DNA from: Megachile rotundata
Lineage: Eukaryota; Arthropoda; Insecta; Hymenoptera; Megachilidae
Length of the DNA stretch: 64,000 nt
Assembly: GCF_050947335.1 (NCBI RefSeq)
Contig: NW_027473348.1
Span: 880,501-944,500 of the forward strand
Direction: 5' to 3'
The notes under the pieces are model-generated. The model saw nothing but the letters and a program-made list of their open reading frames with translations. It did no database searches and was not told the origin of the DNA. Positions within the stretch are counted from its first letter, which is position 1. The number at the start of each line of letters is the position of its first letter. The position numbers and the translations under genes were made by a program. Of the stretch, positions 26,760 through 39,836 are shown piece after piece.

Positions 26760-27375
26760 GTGATTGTGTGATCGTGATTGTGTGATTGTGTTATTGTGAT
26801 TGTGTGATCCTGATTGTGTGATTGTGATTGTGTGATCGTGACTGTGTGATCGTGATTGTGTGATCGTGATTGTGGGATTGTGACTGTGTGATTGTGTGAT
26901 CGTGATTGTGATTCTGTGATTGTGATTATGTGATGGTGATTGTGATTGTGTGATTGTGATTGTGTGATTGTGATTGTGTGATCGTGATTGTGTGATCGTG
27001 ATTGTGTGATCGTGATTGTGTGATCGTGATTGTGTGATCGTGATTGTGTGATCGTGATTGTGTGATCGTGATTGTGTGATCGTGATTGTGTGATTGTGTT
27101 ATTGTGATTGTGTGATCCTGATTGTGTGATTGTGATTGTGTGATCGTGACTGTGTGATCGTGATTGTGTGATCGTGATTGTGGGATTGTGACTGTGTGAT
27201 TGTGTGATCGTGATTGTGATTCTGTGATTGTGATTATGTGATGGTGATTGTGATTGTGTGATTGTGATTGTGTGATTGTGATTGTGTGATCGTGATTGTG
27301 TGATCGTGATTGTGTGATCGTGATTGTGTGATCGTGATTGTGTGATCGTGATTGTGTGATCGTGATTGTGTGATC
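26760..27375 (+). repeat. Tandem duplication, period 308 bp (22 units)
   Basis: The string with GTGTTATTG, GATCCTG, GACTGTG, GATTCTG, GATTATGTGATGG and a run of I units occurs twice in succession. The TTATTG start is at 26791 and again at 27099, a spacing of 308 = 22 x 14. Other copies have it once. The outer boundaries are approximate because the flanking I units are identical. Confidence 0.85.
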
Positions 27376-27869
27376 GTGATTGTGTGATTGTGATTGTGTG
27401 ATTGTGATTGTGTGACTGTGATTGTGTGACTGTGATTGTGGGATTGTGACTGTGTGATCGTGATTGTGTGATCGTGATTTTGGGATTGTGATTGTGGGAT
27501 TGTGACTGTGTGATGGTGTGATTGTGATGGTGTGATTGTGATTGTGTGATCGTGATTGTGTGATCGTGATTGTGTGATCGTGATTGTGTGATCGTGATTG
27601 TGTGGCCGTGATTGTGTGATCGTGATTGTGTGACTGTGATTGTGTGATCGTGATTGTGCGATCGTGATTGTGTGATCGTGATTGTGTGACTGTGATTGTG
27701 TGATCGTGATTGTGCGATCGTGATTGTGTGATCGTGATTGTGTGATCCTGATTGTGTGATCGTGATTGTGTGATCGTGATTGTGGGATTGTGACTATGTC
27801 ATTGTGTGATCGTGATTGTGATTGTGTGATTGTGTGGGTGTGATTATGGGATTGTGATTGTGATTGTAT

Positions 27870-28001
27870 GATTGTGATTGTGTGATTGTGATTGTGTGAT
27901 TGTGATTGTGTGATTGTGATTGTGTGATTGTGATTGTGTGATTGTGATTGTGTGATTGTGATTGTGTGATTGTGATTGTGTGATTGTGATTGTGTGATTG
28001 T
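27870..28001 (+). repeat. Short F tract, about 9-10 units
   Basis: Same flanks as 10034-10563 (GATTGTATG left, GATTTTGTGATCG right) but about a quarter of the length. Confidence 0.9.
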
Positions 28002-29021
28002 GATTTTGTGATCGTGACTGTGTGATCGTGTTTGTGTGATCGTGATTGTGGGTTTGTGACTGTGTGATTGTGTGATTGTGATTGTGTGATTGTGATTGTG
28101 TGACTGTGATTGTGTGACTGTGATTGTGTGGCTGTGATTGTGTGACTGTGATTGTGGGATTATTACTGTGTGATCGTGATTGTGTGATCGTGATTTTGGG
28201 ATTGTGATTGTGGGATTGTGACTGTGTGATGGTGTGATTGTGATGGTGTGATTGTGATTGTGTGATCGTGATTGTGTGATCGTGATTGTGTGATCGTGAT
28301 TGTGTGATCGTGATTGTGTGGCCGTGATTGTGTGATCATGATTGTGAGATCGTGTTTGTGTAATCGTGATTGTGATTTTGGTTGTGTGATTGTGATTGTG
28401 TGACTGTGATTGTGTGATTGTGATTGTGTGATTGTGATTGTGTGATCGTGATTGTGTTTGTGATTGTGTGATTGTGACTGCGGGATTGTGATTGTGTGTT
28501 GGTGGTTGTGTGGTCGTGATTGTGTGATTGTGATTGTGTGATTGTGATTGTGTGATCGTGATTGTGTGATCGTGATTGTGGGTTTGTGACTATATGATTG
28601 TGTGATTGTGATTGTGTGATTGTGATTGTGTGATTGTGATTGTGTGATTGTGATTGTGTGATTGTGATTGTGTGATTGTGATTGTGTGATTGTGATTGTG
28701 TGATTGTGATTGTGTGATTGTGATTGTGTGATTGTGATTGTGTGATTGTGATTGTGTGATTGTGATTGTGTGATTGTGATTGTGTGACTGTGATTGTGTG
28801 ACTGTGATTGTGGGATTGTGACTGTGTGATTGTGTGATTGTGTGACTGTGCGACTGTGTGACTGTGTGATTGTGATTGTGTGATCGTGATTGTGTGACTG
28901 TAGTTGTGGGAGTGTGATTGTGTGATTGTGTGATCGTGACTGTGCGATCGTGATTGTGTGATCGTGATTGTGATTGTGTGATTGTGATTGTGTGATTGTG
29001 ATTGTGTGATTGTGATTGTGT

Positions 29022-29093
29022 GATTGTGATTGTGATTGTGATTGTGATTGTGATTGTGATTGTGATTGTGATTGTGATTGTGATTGTGATTGT
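29022..29093 (+). repeat. Hexamer tract, 12 units
   Basis: Pure 6-bp period in H7. Confidence 0.91.
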
Positions 29094-29391
29094 GTGACTG
29101 TGTGATTGTGATTGTGTGATCGTGATTGTGTGATCGTGATTTTGTGATCGTGATTGTGCGATTGTGACTGTGTGTTTGTGTGATTGTGATTGTGTGATTG
29201 TGATTGTGATTGTGTGAATATGTGATTGTGATTGTGTGATCGTGATTGTGTGGTCGTGATTGTGTGATTGTGCTATTGTGATTGTGCTATTGTGATTGTG
29301 TGATTGTGATTGTGTGATTGTGATTGTGTGATTGTGATTGTGTGATTGTGATTGTGTGATTGTGATTGTGTGATTGTGATTGTGTGATTGT

Positions 29392-29463
29392 GATTGTGTG
29401 ATTGTGTGATTGTGTGATTGTGTGATTGTGTGATTGTGTGATTGTGTGATTGTGTGATTGTGT
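29392..29463 (+). repeat. Octamer tract, 9 units
   Basis: Perfect 8-bp period in H7. Confidence 0.92.
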
Positions 29464-30065
29464 GATTGTGATTGTGTGATTGTGATTGTGTGATTGTGAT
29501 TGTGTGACTGTGATTGTGTGATTGTGATTGTGTGATTGTGATTGTGTGATTGTGATTGTGTGATTGTGATTGTGTGATCGTGACTGTGTGATCGTGACTG
29601 TGTGGTCGTGTGTGTGTGATCGTGATTGTGGGTTTGTGACTGTGTGATTGTGTGATTGCGATTGTGTGACTGTGATTGTGTGACTGTGATTGTGGCAGTG
29701 TGACTGTGTGATCGTGATTGTGTGATCGTGATTGTGGGATTGTGATTGTGGGATTGTGACTGTGTGATGGTGTGATTGCGATGGTGTGATTGTGATTGTG
29801 TGATCGTGATTGTGGGATCGTGATTCTGTGATCGTGATTGTGTGATCGTGATTGTGTGATCGCGATTGTGTGATCGTGATTGTGTCGCCGTGATTGTGTG
29901 GTCGTGATTGTGCGATCGTATTTGTGTGATCGTGATTGTGATTTTGGTTGTGTGATTGTGATTGTGTGACTGTGATTGTGTGATCGTGATTGTGCGATCG
30001 TGATTGTGTGATCGTGATTGTGTGATCGTGATTGTGTGATCGTGAATGTGTGATCGTGATTGTGT

Positions 30066-30261
30066 GATTGCGCGATTGTGATTGCGCGATTGTGATTGCG
30101 CGATTGTGATTGCGCGATTGTGATTGCGCGATTGTGATTGCGCGATTGTGATTGCGCGATTGTGATTGCGCGATTGTGATTGCGCGATTGTGATTGCGCG
30201 ATTGTGATTGCGCGATTGTGATTGCGCGATTGTGATTGCGCGATTGTGATTGCGCGATTGT
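30066..30261 (+). repeat. A block, 14 units
   Basis: GCGC every 14 bp from 30070 to 30252, with no GATTTT unit. Confidence 0.92.
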
Positions 30262-30527
30262 GATTGTGTGACTGTGATTGTGTGATCGTGATTGTGTGAT
30301 CGTGATTGTGTGATCGCGATTGTGTGATCGTGATTGTGTGATTGTGTTATTGTGATTGTGTGATCCTGATTGTGTGATTGTGATTGTGTGATCGTGACTG
30401 TGTGATCGTGATTGTGTGATCGTGATTGTGGGATTGTGACTGTGTGATTGTGTGATCGTGATTGTGATTCTGTGATTGTGATTATGTGATGGTGATTGTG
30501 ATTGTGTGATTGTGATTGTGTGATCGT

Positions 30528-31003
30528 GATTGTGCGATCGTGATTGTGCGATCGTGATTGTGCGATCGTGATTGTGCGATCGTGATTGTGAGATCGTGAT
30601 TGTGCGATCGTGATTGTGCGATCGTGATTGTGCGATCGTGATTGTGCGATCGTGATTGTGCGATCGTGATTGTGCGATCGTGATTGTGCGATCGTGATTG
30701 TGCGATCGTGATTGGGCGATCGTGATTGCGCGATCGTGATTGCGCGACCGTGATTGCGCGATTGTGATTGCGCGATTGTGATTGCGGGATTGAGATTGCG
30801 TGATTGTGGTTGCGTGATTGTGATTGCGTGATTGTGATTGCGTGATTGTGATTGCGTGATTGTGATTGCGTGATTGTGATTGCGTGATTGTGATTGCGTG
30901 ATTGTGATTGCGTGATTGTGATTGCGTGATTGTGATTGCGTGATTGTGATTGCGTGATTGTGATTGCGTGATTGTGATTGCATGATTGTGATTGCGTGAT
31001 TGT
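30528..31003 (+). repeat. D(13)-E-C-B(15) module
   Basis: D units 30534-30702 with GAG in the fifth (30590), one E unit, two C units, boundary, and B units 30798-30994. One B unit reads GCATG near 30980, a CpG to CpA change. Confidence 0.91.
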
Positions 31004-31900
31004 GATTGTGTGATTGTGATTGTGTGATTGTGATTGTGCGATCGTGATTGTGTGATCGTGATTGTGTGATCGCAATTGTGGGATTGTGACTTTGTGATTG
31101 TGTGATTGTGATTGTGATTGTGGCAGTGTGATTGTGTGATTGTGGTTGTGTGATTGTGATTGTGTGACTGTGATTGTGTGATTGTAATTGTGGGATTGTG
31201 ATTGTGTGATTGTGTGATCGTGATTGTGTGATAGTGATTGTGTGATCGTGATTGTGTGATCGTGATTGTGTGATCGTGATTGTGTGATCGTGATTGTGTG
31301 ATTGTGTTATTGTGATTGTGTGATTCTGATTGTGTGATTGTGATTGTGTGATCGTGACTGTGTGATCGTGATTGTGTGATCGTGATTGTGGGATTGTGAC
31401 TGTGTGATTGTGTGATCGTGATTGTGATTGTGTTATTGTGATTGTGTGATTGTGATTGCGTGATTGTGATTGTGCGATCGTGACTGTGTGATCGTGATTG
31501 TGTGATCGTGATTGTGCGATTGTGATTGTGATTGTGACTGTGTGACTGTGTGATTGTGATTGTGTGATCGTGATTGTGTGGTCGGGATTGTGTGATTGTG
31601 TGATTGTGATTGTGTGATTGTGATTGTGTGATTGTGATTGTGTGATTGTGATTGTGTGATTGTGATTGTGTGATTGTGATTGTGTGATTGTGATTTTGTG
31701 ATTGTGATTGTGTGATTGTGATTGTGTGATTGTGATTGTGTGATTGTGATTGTGATTGTGATTGTGTGACTGTGATTGTGTGACTGTGATTGTGTGACTG
31801 TGATTGTGTGACTGTGATTGTGTGACTGTGATTTTGTGACTGTGATTGTGGGATTGTGACTGTGTGATCGTGATTGTGTGATCGTGATTGTGGGATTGTG

Positions 31901-32167
31901 ATTGGGCGATCGTGATTGGGCGATCGTGATTGCGCGATCGTGATTGCGCGATCGTGATTGCGCGATCGTGATTGCGCGATCGTGATTGCGCGATCGTGAT
32001 TGCGCGATCGTGATTGCGCGACCGTGATTGCGCGATCGTGATTGCGCGATCGTGATTGCGCGACCGCGATTGCGCGATCGTGATTGCGCGATCGTGATTG
32101 CGCGATCGTGATTGCGCGATCGTGATTGCGTGATTTTGATTGCGTGATTGTGATTGCGTGATTGTGA
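31901..32167 (+). repeat. E(2)-C(14)-B(3) module
   Basis: Starts directly at GGGATTGTG with two E units and no D units. C units run 31932-32114 and include three GACCG variants or close relatives. Three B-like units follow, the first with GATTTTG. Confidence 0.9.
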
Positions 32168-34154
32168 TTGTGCGATCGTGATTGTGTGATCGTGATTGTG
32201 TGATCGCAATTGTGGGATTGTGACTTTGTGATTGTGTGATTGTGATTGTGATTGTGGCAGTGTGATTGTGTGATTGTGGTTGTGTGATTGTGATTGTGTG
32301 ACTGTGATTGTGTGATTGTGATTGTGGGATTGTGATTGTGTGATTGTGTGATTGTGTGATCGTGATTGTGTGATCGTGATTGTGTGATAGTGATTGTGTG
32401 ATCGTGATTGTGTGATCGTGATTGTGTGATCGTGATTGTGTGATCGTGATTGTGTGATTGTGTTATTGTGATTGTGTGATTCTGATTGTGTGATTGTGAT
32501 TGTGTGATCGTGACTGTGTGATCGTGATTGTGTGATCGTGATTGTGGTATTGTGACTGTGTGATTGTGTGATCGTGATTGTGATTGTGTTATTGTGATTG
32601 TGTGATTGTGATTGCGTGATTGTGATTGTGCGATCGTGACTGTGTGATCGTGATTGTGTGATCGTGATTGTGCGATTGTGATTGTGATTGTGACTGTGTG
32701 ACTGTGTGATTGTGATTGTGTGATCGTGATTGTGTGATTGTGTGATTGTGATTGTGTGATTGTGATTGTGTGATTGTGATTGTGTGATTGTGATTGTGTG
32801 ATTGTGATTGTGTGATTGTGATTGTGTGATTGTGATTGTGTGATTGTGATTGTGTGATTGTGATTGTGTGATTGTGATTGTGTGATTGTGATTGTGTGAT
32901 TGTGATTGTGATTGTGATTGTGTGACTGTGATTGTGTGACTGTGATTGTGTGACTGTGATTTTGTGACTGTGATTGTGGGATTGTGACTGTGTGATCGTG
33001 ATTGTGTGATCGTGATTGTGGGATTGTGATTATGGGATTGTGACTGTGTGATTGAGTGATTGTGATTGTGTGATCGTGATTGTGTGATCGTGATTGTGCG
33101 ATCGCGATTGTGTGATCGTGATTGTGTGATCGTGATTGTGGGATTGTGATTGCGTGATTGTACTGTGATTGCGTGATTGTGATTGCGTGATTGTAATTGC
33201 GTGATTGTGGTTGCGTGATTGTGATTACGTGATGGTGATTGTGTGATGGTGATTGTGTGATTGTGATTGTGATTGTGATTGTGCGATTGTGATTGTGCGA
33301 TTGTGTTTGTGATTGTGATTGTGATTGTGATTGTGTGATTGTGTGATAGTGACTGTGTGATCGTGATTGTGTGATCGTGATTGTGTTTGTGATTGTGTGA
33401 TTGTGACTGCGGGATTGTGATTGTGTGTTGGTGGTTGTGTGGTCGTGATTGTGTGGTTGTGATTGTGTGATTGTGATTGTGTGATCGTGATTGTGGGTTT
33501 GTGACTATATGATTGTGTGATTGTGATTGTGTGATTGTGATTGTGTGATTGTGATTGTGTGATTGTGATTGTGTGATTGTGATTGTGTGATTGTGATTGT
33601 GTGACTGTGATTGTGTGATTGTGATTGTGTGACTGTGATTGTGTGACTGTGATTGTGGGATTGTGACTGTGTGATCGTGATTATGTGATCGTTATTGTGG
33701 GATTGTGATTATGGGATTGTGACTGTGTGATTGAGTGATTGTGATTGTGTGATTGTGATTGTGTGACTGTGATTGTGTGATTGTGATTGTGGGATTGTGA
33801 TTGTGATTGTGTGATTGTGATTGTGTGAGTGGGACTGTGTGATTGTGATTGTGATTGTGTGATTGTGATTGTGTGATCGTGATTGTGTGGTCGGGATTGT
33901 GTGATTGTGTGATTGTGATTGTGTGATTGTGATTGTGTGATTGTGATTGTGTGATTGTGATTGTGTGATTGTGGTTGTGTGATTGTGATTGTGTGACTGT
34001 GATTGTGTGATTTTGATTGTGATTGTGTGATTGTGTGATTGTGACTCTGTGACTGTGATTGTGCTATTGTGATTGTGTGATTGTGATTGTGTGATTGTGA
34101 TTGTGTGATTATGATTGTGTGATTGTGATTGTGTGATTGTGATTGTGTGATTGT

Positions 34155-34242
34155 GATTGTGTGATTGTGTGATTGTGTGATTGTGTGATTGTGTGATTGT
34201 GTGATTGTGTGATTGTGTGATTGTGTGATTGTGTGATTGTGT
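34155..34242 (+). repeat. Octamer tract, 11 units
   Basis: Perfect 8-bp period in H8. Same length as in its sister H10. Confidence 0.92.
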
Positions 34243-34844
34243 GATTGTGATTGTGTGATTGTGATTGTGTGATTGTGATTGTGTGACTGTGATTGTGTGA
34301 TTGTGATTGTGTGATTGTGATTGTGTGATTGTGATTGTGTGATTGTGATTGTGTGATCGTGACTGTGTGATCGTGACTGTGTGGTCGTGTGTGTGTGATC
34401 GTGATTGTGGGTTTGTGACTGTGTGATTGTGTGATTGTGATTGTGTGACTGTGATTGTGTGACTGTGATTGTGGGATTGTGACTGTGTGATCGTGATTGT
34501 GTGATCGTGATTGTGGGATTGTGATTGTGGGATTGTGACTGTGTGATGGTGTGATTGCGATGGTGTGATTGCGATTGTGTGATCGTGATTGTGGGATCGT
34601 GATTCTGTGATCGTGATTGTGTGATCGTGATTGTGTGATCGCGATTGTGTGATCGTGATTGTGTCGCCGTGATTGTGTGATCGTGATTGTGCGATCGTGT
34701 TTGTGTGATCGTGATTGTGATTTTGGTTGTGTGATTGTGATTGTGTGACTGTGATTGTGTGATCGTGATTGTGCGATCGTGATTGTGTGATCGTGATTGT
34801 GTGATCGTGATTGTGTGATCGTGAATGTGTGATCGTGATTGTGT

Positions 34845-35097
34845 GATTGCGCGATTGTGATTGCGCGATTGTGATTGCGCGATTGTGATTGCGCGATTGT
34901 GATTGCGCGATTGTGATTGCGCGATTGTGATTGCGCGATTTTGATTGCGCGATTGTGATTGCGCGATTGTGATTGCGCGATTGTGATTGCGCGATTGTGA
35001 TTGCGCGATTGTGATTGCGCGATTGTGATTGCGCGATTGTGATTGCGCGATTGTGATTGCGCGATTGTGATTGCGCGATTGTGATTGCGCGATTGTG
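34845..35097 (+). repeat. A block, 18 units
   Basis: GCGC every 14 bp from 34849 to 35087, with the GATTTT unit seventh. Confidence 0.92.
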
Positions 35098-35348
35098 ATT
35101 GTGTGATCGTGATTGTGTGATCGTGATTGTGTGATCGTGATTGTGTGATCGTGATTGTGTGATCGTGTTATTGTGATTGTGTGATCCTGATTGCGTGATT
35201 GTGATTGTGTGATCGTGACTGTGTGATCGTGATTGTGTGATCGTGATTGTGGGATTGTGACTGTGTGATTGTGTGATCGTGATTGTGATTCTGTGATTGT
35301 GATTATGTGATGGTGATTGTGATTGTGTGATTGTGATTGTGTGATGGT

Positions 35349-35824
35349 GATTGTGCGATCGTGATTGTGCGATCGTGATTGTGCGATCGTGATTGTGCGA
35401 TCGTGATTGTGCGATCGTGATTGTGCGATCGTGATTGTGCGATCGTGATTGGGCGATCGTGATTGGGCGATCGTGATTGCGCGATCGTGATTGCGCGATC
35501 GTGATTGCGCGATCGTGATTGCGCGATCGTGATTGCGCGATCGTGATTGCGCGATCGTGATTGCGCGATCGTGATTGCGCGATCGTGATTGCGCGATCGT
35601 GATTGCGCGACCGTGATTGCGCGATTGTGATTGCGGGATTGAGATTGCGTGATTGTGGTTGCGTGATTGTGATTGCGTGATTGTGATTGCGTGATTGTGA
35701 TTGCGTGATTGTGATTGCGTGATTGTGATTGCGTGATTGTGATTGCGTGATTGTGATTGCGTGATTTTGATTGCGTGATTGTGATTGCGTGATTGTGATT
35801 GCGTGATTGTGATTGCGTGATTGT
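35349..35824 (+). repeat. D(7)-E(2)-C(10)-B(13) module
   Basis: D units 35355-35439, two GGGC units, C units 35479-35605 ending in GACCG, one A-like unit, boundary, then B units 35647-35815 with a GATTTTG unit near 35763. No GAG unit. Confidence 0.91.
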
Positions 35825-38029
35825 GATTGTGCGATCGTGATTGTGTGATCGTGATTGTGTGATCGCAATTGTGGGATTGTGACTTTGTGATTGTGTGATT
35901 GTGATTGTGATTGTGGCAGTGTGATTGTGTGATTGTGGTTGTGTGATTGTGATTGTGTGACTGTGATTGTGTGATTGTGATTGTGGGATTGTGATTGTGT
36001 GATTGTGTGATCGTGATTGTGTGATAGTGATTGTGTGATCGTGATTGTGTGATCGTGATTGTGTGATCGTGATTGTGTGATCGTGATTGTGTGATTGTGT
36101 TATTGTGATTGTGTGATTCTGATTGTGTGATTGTGATTGTGTGATCGTGACTGTGTGATCGTGATTGTGTGATCGTGATTGTGGGATTGTGACTGTGTGA
36201 TTGTGTGATCGTGATTGTGATTGTGTTATTGTGATTGTGTGATTGTGATTGCGTGATTGTGATTGTGCGATCGTGACTGTGTGATCGTGATTGTGTGATC
36301 GTGATTGTGCGATTGTGATTGTGATTGTGACTGTGTGACTGTGTGATTGTGATTGTGTGATCGTAATTGTGTGGTCGGGATTGTGTGATTGTGTGATTGT
36401 GATTGTGTGATTGTGATTGTGTGATTGTGATTGTGTGATTGTGATTGTGTGATTGTGATTGTGTGATTGTGATTGTGTGATTGTGATTGTGTGATTGTGA
36501 TTGTGTGATTGTGATTGTGTGATTGTGATTGTGTGATTGTGATTGTGTGATTGCGATTGTGATTGTGATTGTGTGACTGTGATTGTGTGACTGTGATTGT
36601 GTGACTGTGATTTTGTGACTGTGATTGTGGGATTGTGACTTTGTGATCGTGATTGTGTGATCGTGATTGTGGGATTGTGATTATGGGATTGTGACTGTGT
36701 GATTGAGTGATTGTGATTGTGTGATCGTGATTGTGTGATCGTGATTGTGCGATCGCGATTGTGTGATCGTGATTGTGTGATCGTGATTGTGGGATTGTGA
36801 TTGCGTGATTGTACTGTGATTGCGTGATTGTGATTGCGTGATTGTAATTGCGTGATTGTGGTTGCGTGATTGTGATTACGTGATGGTGATTGTGTGATGG
36901 TGATTGTGTGATTGTGATTGTGATTGTGATTGTGCGATTGTGATTGTGCGATTGTGTTTGTGATTGTGATTGTGATTGTGATTGTGTGATTGTGTGATAG
37001 TGACTGTGTGATCGTGATTGTGTGATCGTGATTGTGTTTGTGATTGTGTGATTGTGACTGCGGGATTGTGATTGTGTGTTGGTGGTTGTGTGGTCGTGAT
37101 TGTGTGATTGTGATTGTGTGATTGTGATTGTGTGATCGTGATTGTGTGATCGTGATTGTGGGTTTGTGACTATATGATTGTGTGATTGTGATTGTGTGAT
37201 TGTGATTGTGTGATTGTGATTGTGTGATTGTGATTGTGTGATTGTGATTGTGTGATTGTGATTGTGTGATTGTGATTGTGTGACTGTGATTGTGTGACTG
37301 TGATTGTGGGATTGTGACTGTGTGATCGTGATTGTGTGATCGTTATTGTGGGATTGTGATTATGGGATTGTGACTGTGTGATTGAGTGATTGTGATTGTG
37401 TGATTGTGATTGTGTGACTGTGATTGTGTGATTGTGATTGTGGGATTGTGATTGTGATTGTGTGATTGTGATTGTGTGAGTGGGACTGTGTGATTGTGAT
37501 TGTGATTGTGTGATTGTGATTGTGTGATCGTGATTGTGTGATCGTCATTGTGTGATTGTGATTGTGTGATTGTGTGATTGTGATTGTGTTATTGTGATTT
37601 TGTGATTGTGATTGTGTGACTGTGATTGTGTGACTGTGATTGTGTGATTGTGATTGTGTCATTGTGATTGTGTGATTGTGTGATTGTGACTCTGTGACTG
37701 TGATTGTGATATTGTGATTGTGTGATTCTGATTGTGTGGTTGTGATTGTGTGATCGTGACTGTGTGATCGTAATTGTGTGATCGTGATTGTGGGATTGTG
37801 ACTGTGTGATCGTGATTGTGTGATCGTGATTGTGCGATTGTGACTGTGTGATTGTGTGATTCTGTGACTGTGCGACTGTGTGACTGTGTGATTGTGATTG
37901 TGTGATCGTGATTGTGTGACTGTAGTTGTGGGAGTGTGATTGTGTGATTGTGTGATCGTGACAGTGCGATCGTGATTGTGTGATCGTGATTGTGATTGTG
38001 TGATTGTAATTGTGTGATTGTGATTGTGT

Positions 38030-38095
38030 GATTGTGATTGTGATTGTGATTGTGATTGTGATTGTGATTGTGATTGTGATTGTGATTGTGATTGT
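38030..38095 (+). repeat. Hexamer tract, 11 units
   Basis: Pure 6-bp period in H9, preceded by the private GATTGTAATTG unit. Confidence 0.91.
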
Positions 38096-38407
38096 GTGAC
38101 TGTGTGATTGTGATTGTGTGATCGTGATTGTGTGATCGTGATTTTGTGATTGTGATTGTGCGATTGTGACTGTGTGTTTGTGTGATTGTGATTGTGTGAT
38201 TGTGATTGTGATTGTGTGACTATGTGATTGTGATTGTGTGATCGTGATTGTGTGGTCGTGATTGTGTGATTGTGCTATTGTGATTGTGCTATTGTGATTG
38301 TGCTATTGTGATTGTGTCATTGTGATTGTGTGATTGTGATTGTGTGATTGTGATTGTGTGATTGTGATTGTGTGATTGTGATTGTGTGATTGTGATTGTG
38401 TGATTGT

Positions 38408-38479
38408 GATTGTGTGATTGTGTGATTGTGTGATTGTGTGATTGTGTGATTGTGTGATTGTGTGATTGTGTGATTGTGT
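38408..38479 (+). repeat. Octamer tract, 9 units
   Basis: Perfect 8-bp period in H9. Confidence 0.92.
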
Positions 38480-39183
38480 GATTGTGATTGTGTGATTGTG
38501 ATTGTGTGATTGTGATTGTGTGACTGTGATTGTGTGATTGTGATTGTGTGATTGTGATTGTGTGATTGTGATTGTGTGATTGTGATTGTGTGATCGTGAC
38601 TGTGTGATCGTGACTGTGTGGTCGTGTGTGTGTGATCGTGATTGTGGGTTTGTGACTGTGTGATTGTGTGATTGTGATTGTGTGACTGTGATTGTGTGAC
38701 TGTGATTGTGGGATTGTGACTGTGTGATCGTGATTGTGTGATCGTGATTGTGGGATTGTGATTGTGGGATTGTGACTGTGTGATGGTGTGATTGCGATGG
38801 TGTGATTGTGATTGTGTGATCGTGATTGTGGGATCGTGATTCTGTGATCGTGATTGTGTGATCGTGATTGTGTGATCGCGATTGTGTGATCGTGATTGTG
38901 TCGCCGTGATTGTGTGATCGTGATTGTGCGATCGTGTTTGTGTGATCGTGATTGTGATTTTGGTTGTGTGATTGTGATTGTGTGACTGTGATTGTGTGAT
39001 CGTGATTGTGCGATCGTGATTGTGTGATCGTGATTGTGTGATCGTGACTGTGTGATCGTGATTGTGTGATCGTGATTGTGGGATTGTGACTGTGTGATTG
39101 TGTGATCGTGATTGTGATTCTGTGATTGTGATTATGTGATGGTGATTGTGATTGTGTGATTGTGATTGTGTGATGGTGATTGT

Positions 39184-39836
39184 GCTATCGTGATTGTGCG
39201 ATCGTGATTGTGCGATCGTGATTGTGCGATCGTGATTGTGCGATCGTGATTGTGCGATCGTGATTGTGCGATCGTGATTGTGCGATCGTGATTGTGCGAT
39301 CGTGATTGTGCGATCGTGATTGGGCGATCGTGATTGGGCGATCGTGATTGGGCGATCGTGATTGGGCGATCGTGATTGGGCGATCGTGATTGGGCGATCG
39401 TGATTGGGCGATCGTGATTGGGCGATCGTGATTGGGCGATCGTGATTGGGCGATCGTGATTGGGCGATCGTGATTGCGCGATCGTGATTGCGCGATCGTG
39501 ATTGCGCGATCGTGATTGCGCGATCGTGATTGCGCGATCGTGATTGCGCGATCGTGATTGCGCGATCGTGATTGCGCGATCGTGATTGCGCGATCGTGAT
39601 TGCGCGATCGTGATTGCGCGATCGTGATTGCGCGATCGTGATTGCGCGATCGTGATTGCGCGATCGTGATTGCGCGACCGTGATTGCGCGATCGTGATTG
39701 CGCGATCGTGATTGCGCGACCGTGATTGCGCGATCGTGATTGCGCGATCGTGATTGCGCGATCGTGATTGCGCGATCGTGATTGCGCGATCGTGATTGCG
39801 TGATTTTGATTGCGTGATTGTGATTGCGTGATTGTG
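39184..39836 (+). repeat. D(9)-E(11)-C(23)-B(3) module, CpG-densest
   Basis: A GTGCTATCG unit opens nine D units (39198-39310). Eleven consecutive GGGC units (39322-39462) follow, then 23 C units (39476-39784). Each C unit holds three CpG, so this stretch has close to 70 CpG in about 320 bp. Two or more units carry GACCG. Three B-like units close the module. Confidence 0.92.

Larger units (their letters stand above)
24941..28588 (+). repeat. Higher-order repeat copy H6 (type 2, 3,648 bp)
   Basis: It begins with the H4/H5 marker-to-CGCAATT join (GGCAG at 25052) but continues as a type 2 copy. It has the short GTGCGTTTGTG form, a 12-octamer tract, a 14-unit A block, a 308-bp tandem duplication, GACTATGTCATTG (near 27786), a short F tract of about 9-10 units, GGATTATTACTG (near 28151) and the common tail. 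It lacks D/E/C/B blocks. It looks like a recombinant of an H5-like left end and an H2-like right end. Confidence 0.83.
28589..33503 (+). repeat. Higher-order repeat copy H7 (4,915 bp)
   Basis: After the marker a long F run goes straight to the GTGCGACTG signature (near 28849). The marker-proximal block with GATTATGGG, GTGAGTGGG and GACTCTG is therefore missing. It carries a 12-unit hexamer tract, a 9-unit octamer tract, A, D, C and B blocks, GGCAG (31122), a second module with E and C but no D block, GGCAG (32256) and the common tail. Confidence 0.84.
33504..37168 (+). repeat. Higher-order repeat copy H8 (3,665 bp)
   Basis: This is a sister of H10: both share GATTATGTGATCGTTATT near the left end, a GATTATGATTG unit before the octamer tract, GATGGTGTGATTGCGATTG, GATCGTGTTATTG and GATCGTAATTGTGTGG. 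H8 lacks about 0.55 kb between GACTCTGTGACTG (near 34045) and the GTGCTATTG signature, including the hexamer tract. A, D, E, C and B blocks are followed by GGCAG (35915). There is no second module, and the tail is complete. Confidence 0.85.

Noticed and set aside
39472..39793. CpG island promoter
   Set aside because: The CpG density comes from identical 14-bp units with no gene or transcript start nearby.
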